Shown piece by piece: positions 60,568 to 64,000 of a stretch of DNA of 64,000 nt. The translations under genes and the position numbers were made by a program. The notes beneath the pieces were generated by a model. That model was not told the origin of the DNA. It was given only the letters and a program-made list of their open reading frames with translations, and did no database searches. The stretch is taken from assembly GCA_964574215.1 (NCBI GenBank), contig CAZNLR010000001.1, positions 1 to 64,000 on the forward strand, read 5' to 3'. This DNA is from GCA-2725625 sp964574215 (lineage in GTDB: Bacteria > Pseudomonadota > Alphaproteobacteria > Rhodospirillales > UBA2165). The number at the start of each line of letters is the position of its first letter. The first letter of the stretch is position 1.

Positions 60568-61422
60568 ATGCCTCTACCCGTTTTCAAAGATTTGAACGTT
60601 CTCTGGGAACTGCCCGGGAATTGGTGCGAGTGGGATCATATCGAGGAGACCCTCCTCCGGGTCTCACACTATCTGGTCAATCTCGGCACGGCGGACCGGT
60701 TCGTTTTTGTCGTGACGTCGGTTGCCGACCAATTGCCGTTGGCCCATCCCGAACGGACGGTGGTGATTCAGACCAGCGACGAGGGACATGAAATTCCCGC
60801 CTACGCCGATGACGTGTTCATGGTGTTCAAGAATTACCGGCCCTTCGATCCCGCCCCGGAAACTCTCCGGGTCGTGCCCCTGGGGTGTAACAAGGATGTA
60901 CCGGCTCTGCCGCCGTTGTCCATGAAAGATCGAAGTGTCGATATTTTCTTCACCGGCTGGGATAATCACCGGGAAAGCTTTTTTGCCGATATCGACGCCG
61001 TCTATCCCGGCGGCGAAGGCCAGTTCGGTGGAAGGGAATTGACCATCGACATCAAAAAACAAAAGGATTTCCGGTCGGGCTTGAAGCCCGAGGACTATGC
61101 CAAGCGCCTTACCGAGACCAAAATCGCCCTCAGCCCAAGGGGTGTCAGCCATGAAACTTTCAGAACCTACGAGGCCATGCGCGCCGGTTGCGCCGTGATC
61201 GCCGCCCGCCAGCTGCCCGCCTGGTATATCGACGGTTGGCCGGTGATCGAGGTGGATGATTGGCGGGGTCTAGGCAATTTGGTGGAGGAGTTGCTGAGTG
61301 ACGAAGTGCGCCTTCAGGAACTATCCGACAAAAATATGGTCTGGTGGCAGGAGCATTGCAGTCCGGATGCCGTCGCCCACTATATGGTGAGGGAACTGTC
61401 CCTCAAATTGATGCAGGCATAG
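60568..61422 (+). CDS. Exostosin-like glycosyltransferase, function unassigned
   Basis: This 284-residue protein has a C-terminal region resembling the exostosin (GT47)-type donor domain: KIALSPRGVSHETFRTYEAM, then AGCAVIAARQLPAWY and PVIEVDDWRGLGNLVEELL. The N-terminal half (LNVLWELPGNWCEWDHIEE) is less familiar. The match is to a fold-level pattern, so I put no sugar or acceptor on it. It sits 3 bases before the CobW-like GTPase, so they are probably co-transcribed. No signal peptide is seen. Confidence 0.6.
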   Translation: MPLPVFKDLNVLWELPGNWCEWDHIEETLLRVSHYLVNLGTADRFVFVVTSVADQLPLAHPERTVVIQTSDEGHEIPAYADDVFMVFKNYRPFDPAPETLRVVPLGCNKDVPALPPLSMKDRSVDIFFTGWDNHRESFFADIDAVYPGGEGQFGGRELTIDIKKQKDFRSGLKPEDYAKRLTETKIALSPRGVSHETFRTYEAMRAGCAVIAARQLPAWYIDGWPVIEVDDWRGLGNLVEELLSDEVRLQELSDKNMVWWQEHCSPDAVAHYMVRELSLKLMQA

Positions 61423-61425
61423 ACC

Positions 61426-62457
61426 ATGACCGAGATCGCAAATGTTCCGACGACACTGTTCACCGGATTTTTCGGCGTCGGTAAAACCACCGCCATCCGG
61501 TCGCTGCTCGCCCGCAAACCGGCGGAAGAGAAATGGGCCATATTGGTCAACGAATTCGGTGAAGTAGCGGTTGATCAGGCGGTTCTCGATCAAGCCGCCG
61601 ACGATGAAACGGATAGCGGCGTCGTTATCCGCGATATTCCCGGCGGCTGCATGTGCTGTATGATGAACGTACCCATGCGCGTGGCGGTGACGGAAATTTT
61701 ACGCCGCGCCAAGCCGGACCGTTTGTTGATTGAGCCCACCGGCATGGGGCATCCAGCGGGTATCCTTGATCAGCTGAATGAAGGAGAACTCGCCGGTGCC
61801 GTCGATGTGGGCGCGGTGATTTGTTTCGTTGATCCCAGGGTGATTGGCGATCCACGTATCCAAGAGGCCGAGATATTCCGCGATCAGGTGCATGTGGCTG
61901 ACATCCTCATCGCCAGCAAAGCCGATCTGGCCAGTCCGGAAGAACTGGTAGCGTTCCGCAATTGGGCGGCGGATATGTTCCCGCCGAAACAGTATTTCTC
62001 CGTCGCGGCTAACGGGGAAATCGACATGGCCTATCTGGACCTCAAAGGAAACGACCGGCCACCGCTGTTTGCCGGGTTGCACCAGCATGAACACAGCCAG
62101 CCCATTAAGATAGGTGAGGCAACCCCCGAGCCCGGCGGTATGGTTCGAAAAGAAAATGCCGGGAATGGTTTTAAGGCGTGTGGATGGATTTTTCCGCCGG
62201 ACCTGTCATTCGACCGGGATGGCGTTCTCGATTTGCTGGGACCGCCGGGACCAACCGGTGTCGGGCCCGTGGAGCGTCTCAAAGGTGTCTTTCACGTGGG
62301 CAAAGAATGGCTGCTGATCAACCGGGTGCGCAATGAAATATCGGTTGCGCCCATTGCCTACCGTCGGGACAGCCGGTTGGAAGTCATCGTGCCGGACACG
62401 TTCGAGGCCGATTGGAGCAGGTTGGAAAAGGCGTTGACCGAATTGCAGCTTCCGTAG
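61426..62457 (+). CDS. G3E GTPase, CobW/YjiA-like (second copy)
   Basis: This 343-residue CobW-family GTPase has Walker A GFFGVGKTT near residue 14, the metal-site GGCMCCM, base-recognition SKADL and the C-terminal CobW_C domain. Unlike the first copy it lacks a long His run. Members act as metal-delivery GTPases for zinc, cobalt or nitrile hydratase cofactors; target unknown. It is directly downstream of the glycosyltransferase-like gene. Confidence 0.85.
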   Translation: MTEIANVPTTLFTGFFGVGKTTAIRSLLARKPAEEKWAILVNEFGEVAVDQAVLDQAADDETDSGVVIRDIPGGCMCCMMNVPMRVAVTEILRRAKPDRLLIEPTGMGHPAGILDQLNEGELAGAVDVGAVICFVDPRVIGDPRIQEAEIFRDQVHVADILIASKADLASPEELVAFRNWAADMFPPKQYFSVAANGEIDMAYLDLKGNDRPPLFAGLHQHEHSQPIKIGEATPEPGGMVRKENAGNGFKACGWIFPPDLSFDRDGVLDLLGPPGPTGVGPVERLKGVFHVGKEWLLINRVRNEISVAPIAYRRDSRLEVIVPDTFEADWSRLEKALTELQLP

Positions 62458-62580
62458 CCGTGCCGATAAATCCGCTATCGGAAATCTCCGTCAATGACTT
62501 TTGTCAAGGAATTGACCAAATATCTCGTTTACGTGCCTCCTACCTTAGACTTTTTATAACTTAAATTGGGAGGAATGATT

Positions 62581-62871
62581 ATGCACTTTATGCACTTTTG
62601 TACCCGCACCGCTCAAGGCGTTGCGGACATTAAAAATTCGGCCCAACGCCGTGAACGCATACATGCGCTTGCCGAAAGGCTGGATGGCAAAGTCGTGGCC
62701 GATTACCTGGTTAGCGGACGCTATGATATCGTTTTGATTACCGATTTTGCCGATGGTGATAATGCGGCTAAATTTGCCATGAGTATTGGCGCTAAGGGTA
62801 ACTTGACCACCCACACGGCCCGTGCCTGGACCGGCGACGAAGCCACTGCGCTGATGGCCGATATTGGATAA
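62581..62871 (+). CDS. GYD-domain protein
   Basis: This 96-residue protein has a small alpha/beta dimeric fold of the GYD family; the usual GYD triad is RYD in LVSGRYDIVLITDFADGDN. The ATG at 62581 follows GGGAGGAATGATT; an ATG 6 bases earlier is in frame but too close to the ribosome binding site. Function is not known for this family. It has about 120 bases to itself upstream. Confidence 0.75.
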   Translation: MHFMHFCTRTAQGVADIKNSAQRRERIHALAERLDGKVVADYLVSGRYDIVLITDFADGDNAAKFAMSIGAKGNLTTHTARAWTGDEATALMADIG

Positions 62872-63071
62872 ACGGTGAGCACATTTAACTATTATAGATA
62901 GGCTGTAATGCGCTAGGTATTAGTGTGTTATGGCCTATCATCATTAATACCCGACAAGTATAAAACAATCCTTTCACGGTATCGTTATCAGGTGTCGACC
63001 ATGTTGCTTTCACTTTTCCAATTGTGTTTGCTATAAACCGTTTGGATTAAACCGTGGAATGGTCGTTATTT

Positions 63072-63794
63072 ATGGGGAAAACCTACAATTACGCCCGGTA
63101 CAAAATGTCAGAGTACGATCTCGGCAGTTTTCCGGGGCGCAAAGCCGGGGAAATAGCCGACAATTTTACCGTCCGCAACCAGGCGGGGGAGGAAGTCAGC
63201 CTCGACGCCTATAAAGGTAAATGGGTGGTGCTGGAAACCGGCTCCATCACCTGCTCCATGTATGTGAAAAACATCCCCGGCATCAAGCGGCTGCAAGGCA
63301 AATACCCCGATGTGGAATTTCTATTGATCTATGTTCGGGAGGCCCATCCGGGTTCCCGCCTTGGGCCACATGAAGACGATCAGCAAAAAATCGAAATGTC
63401 CAAACAGTTGCAGGATGTTTACGAGGATCCGCGAACCGTCCTGGTCGATAATCTGAACGGCGACATGCACAAAGCCTATGGAGAAATGCCCAACATGGTC
63501 TATGTGATCAATCCGGAAGGCAAAGTCATCTATCGCTGTGATTGGGCGTTCCCCAAATTGATCGACCGGGTGCTCGCCAATCGTGACAAAATTCACACCA
63601 GCGAACATGTCCAAATTATTACGGCGGCCCCCTGGATCATGATTCCGGTAGTGTTGCGGGGCGGTTGGGACGCGCTTTGGGACCTCGCTATCGCTTTACC
63701 GATGATTACCTGGGCACACTTGAAGGCTGACTGGGCTAATTTCAAAAACAAATTTAAAAATAACCAGAACCTCGGTCACGAAACCTCTGACTAG
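63072..63794 (+). CDS. Iodothyronine-deiodinase-like thioredoxin-fold protein (Cys form)
   Basis: This protein of about 240 residues has a redoxin domain with the deiodinase-family pattern: KWVVLETGSITCSMYVKNIP, then VEFLLIYVREAHPGSRLG. In animal deiodinases the catalytic residue after GSxT is selenocysteine; here it is Cys61. A C-terminal hydrophobic segment (about AAPWIMIPVVLRGG to LPMITWAHL) may associate with membrane. The GTG at 63054 would add six residues. Bacterial members are not known to act on thyroid hormone; the likely role is a thiol reductase or dehalogenase-like activity. Confidence 0.7.
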   Translation: MGKTYNYARYKMSEYDLGSFPGRKAGEIADNFTVRNQAGEEVSLDAYKGKWVVLETGSITCSMYVKNIPGIKRLQGKYPDVEFLLIYVREAHPGSRLGPHEDDQQKIEMSKQLQDVYEDPRTVLVDNLNGDMHKAYGEMPNMVYVINPEGKVIYRCDWAFPKLIDRVLANRDKIHTSEHVQIITAAPWIMIPVVLRGGWDALWDLAIALPMITWAHLKADWANFKNKFKNNQNLGHETSD

Positions 63795-63990
63795 GTGATA
63801 AGACCTGCCTCGTTCACCTGTTGTCCTATTTCAAATTTAGGTGCGTAAGGCTTGGATTTGGTGGTTCCGGCTGGTAACGTAATTCCGTCGAATTTAGCGA
63901 ATACTAGGCAAAGCTTCTTTGTTGGCCTTGTTTTCGCACGTTGCCAAATTAATGAGTTAAAAAAATGACGACTAGGAGGATTCAAATATC

Positions 63991-64000
63991 ATGAAAAAAT
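63991..64000 (+). CDS. Start of a gene cut by the window edge
   Basis: ATGAAAAAAT at the end of the window follows ACTAGGAGGATTCAAATATC, a strong ribosome binding site. Only the first three codons, Met-Lys-Lys, are visible, which would suit an exported protein. Confidence 0.55.

Noticed and set aside
41004..62457. The two CobW GTPases as a recent duplication
   Set aside because: They differ in metal motif (GCLCC against GCMCC), in the His run and through most of the C-terminal half; separate origins are more likely.
1..64000. CRISPR array, rRNA or toxin-antitoxin pair
   Set aside because: No regular short repeats with spacers, no rRNA-like sequence and no recognisable pair were seen.

Overview
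The window looks like a contig from a metagenome-assembled alphaproteobacterium, probably of a Rhodospirillales-like marine or free-living lineage. The reasons are moderate-to-high GC genes in tight ATGA-overlapping operons, TRAP and taurine-type ABC uptake systems, HyuA/HyuB and CoxM/S/L-type enzymes, a complete alphaproteobacterial-style cobalamin cluster and a run of Ns at 811-844. The taxonomic placement is inference from gene content only.

Region 1 (1-9.2 kb): an isochorismatase-like hydrolase interrupted by the assembly gap, then a minus-strand operon. In transcription order the operon is ABC ATPase, periplasmic binding protein, two permeases, type-B carboxylesterase and alpha/beta hydrolase. 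An arylformamidase-like hydrolase diverges from it. A YHS-domain exported protein and a decayed IS3 copy follow. Region 2 (9.5-22.3 kb): a catabolic block with hyuB-hyuA on the minus strand. Divergently, it carries a PyrK-like flavoprotein, a PyrD-like dehydrogenase, a three-subunit molybdenum hydroxylase and a DctPQM TRAP transporter. Together these suggest import and breakdown of an unidentified cyclic amide or N-heterocycle.

Region 3 (22.3-28.9 kb): foreign DNA. A truncated IS630 copy is fused to a decayed IS21 istA, followed by a small phage- or satellite-derived island. The island has tiny coupled ORFs, two structural-like proteins (one frameshifted), an AlpA-type regulator and a P4-type tyrosine integrase with repeat sequences upstream.

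Region 4 (28.9-35.5 kb): a cobalamin riboswitch controls cbtB-cbtA (cobalt uptake). Next come two divergent half-operons for homoprotocatechuate meta-cleavage (hpaR, hpaG-like, DapA-type aldolase; hpaF, hpaE, hpaD) separated by a short region with a palindromic operator. A molybdopterin oxidoreductase lies at 35.5-37.6 kb.

Region 5 (37.7-60.4 kb): about 20 cobalamin genes covering uroporphyrinogen III methylation through lower-loop assembly. The set mixes markers of the early-cobalt (anaerobic) route, cbiX, cbiD and cbiG, with cobN of the late-cobalt (aerobic) route. Two copies of a ~71-bp double-palindromic element, in opposite orientation, sit immediately after the TAG stops of cobQ and cobB, each between convergent genes. 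Region 6 (60.5-64 kb): an exostosin-like glycosyltransferase, a second CobW-family GTPase, a GYD-domain protein, a deiodinase-like redoxin with Cys at the catalytic position, and the first codons of another gene.
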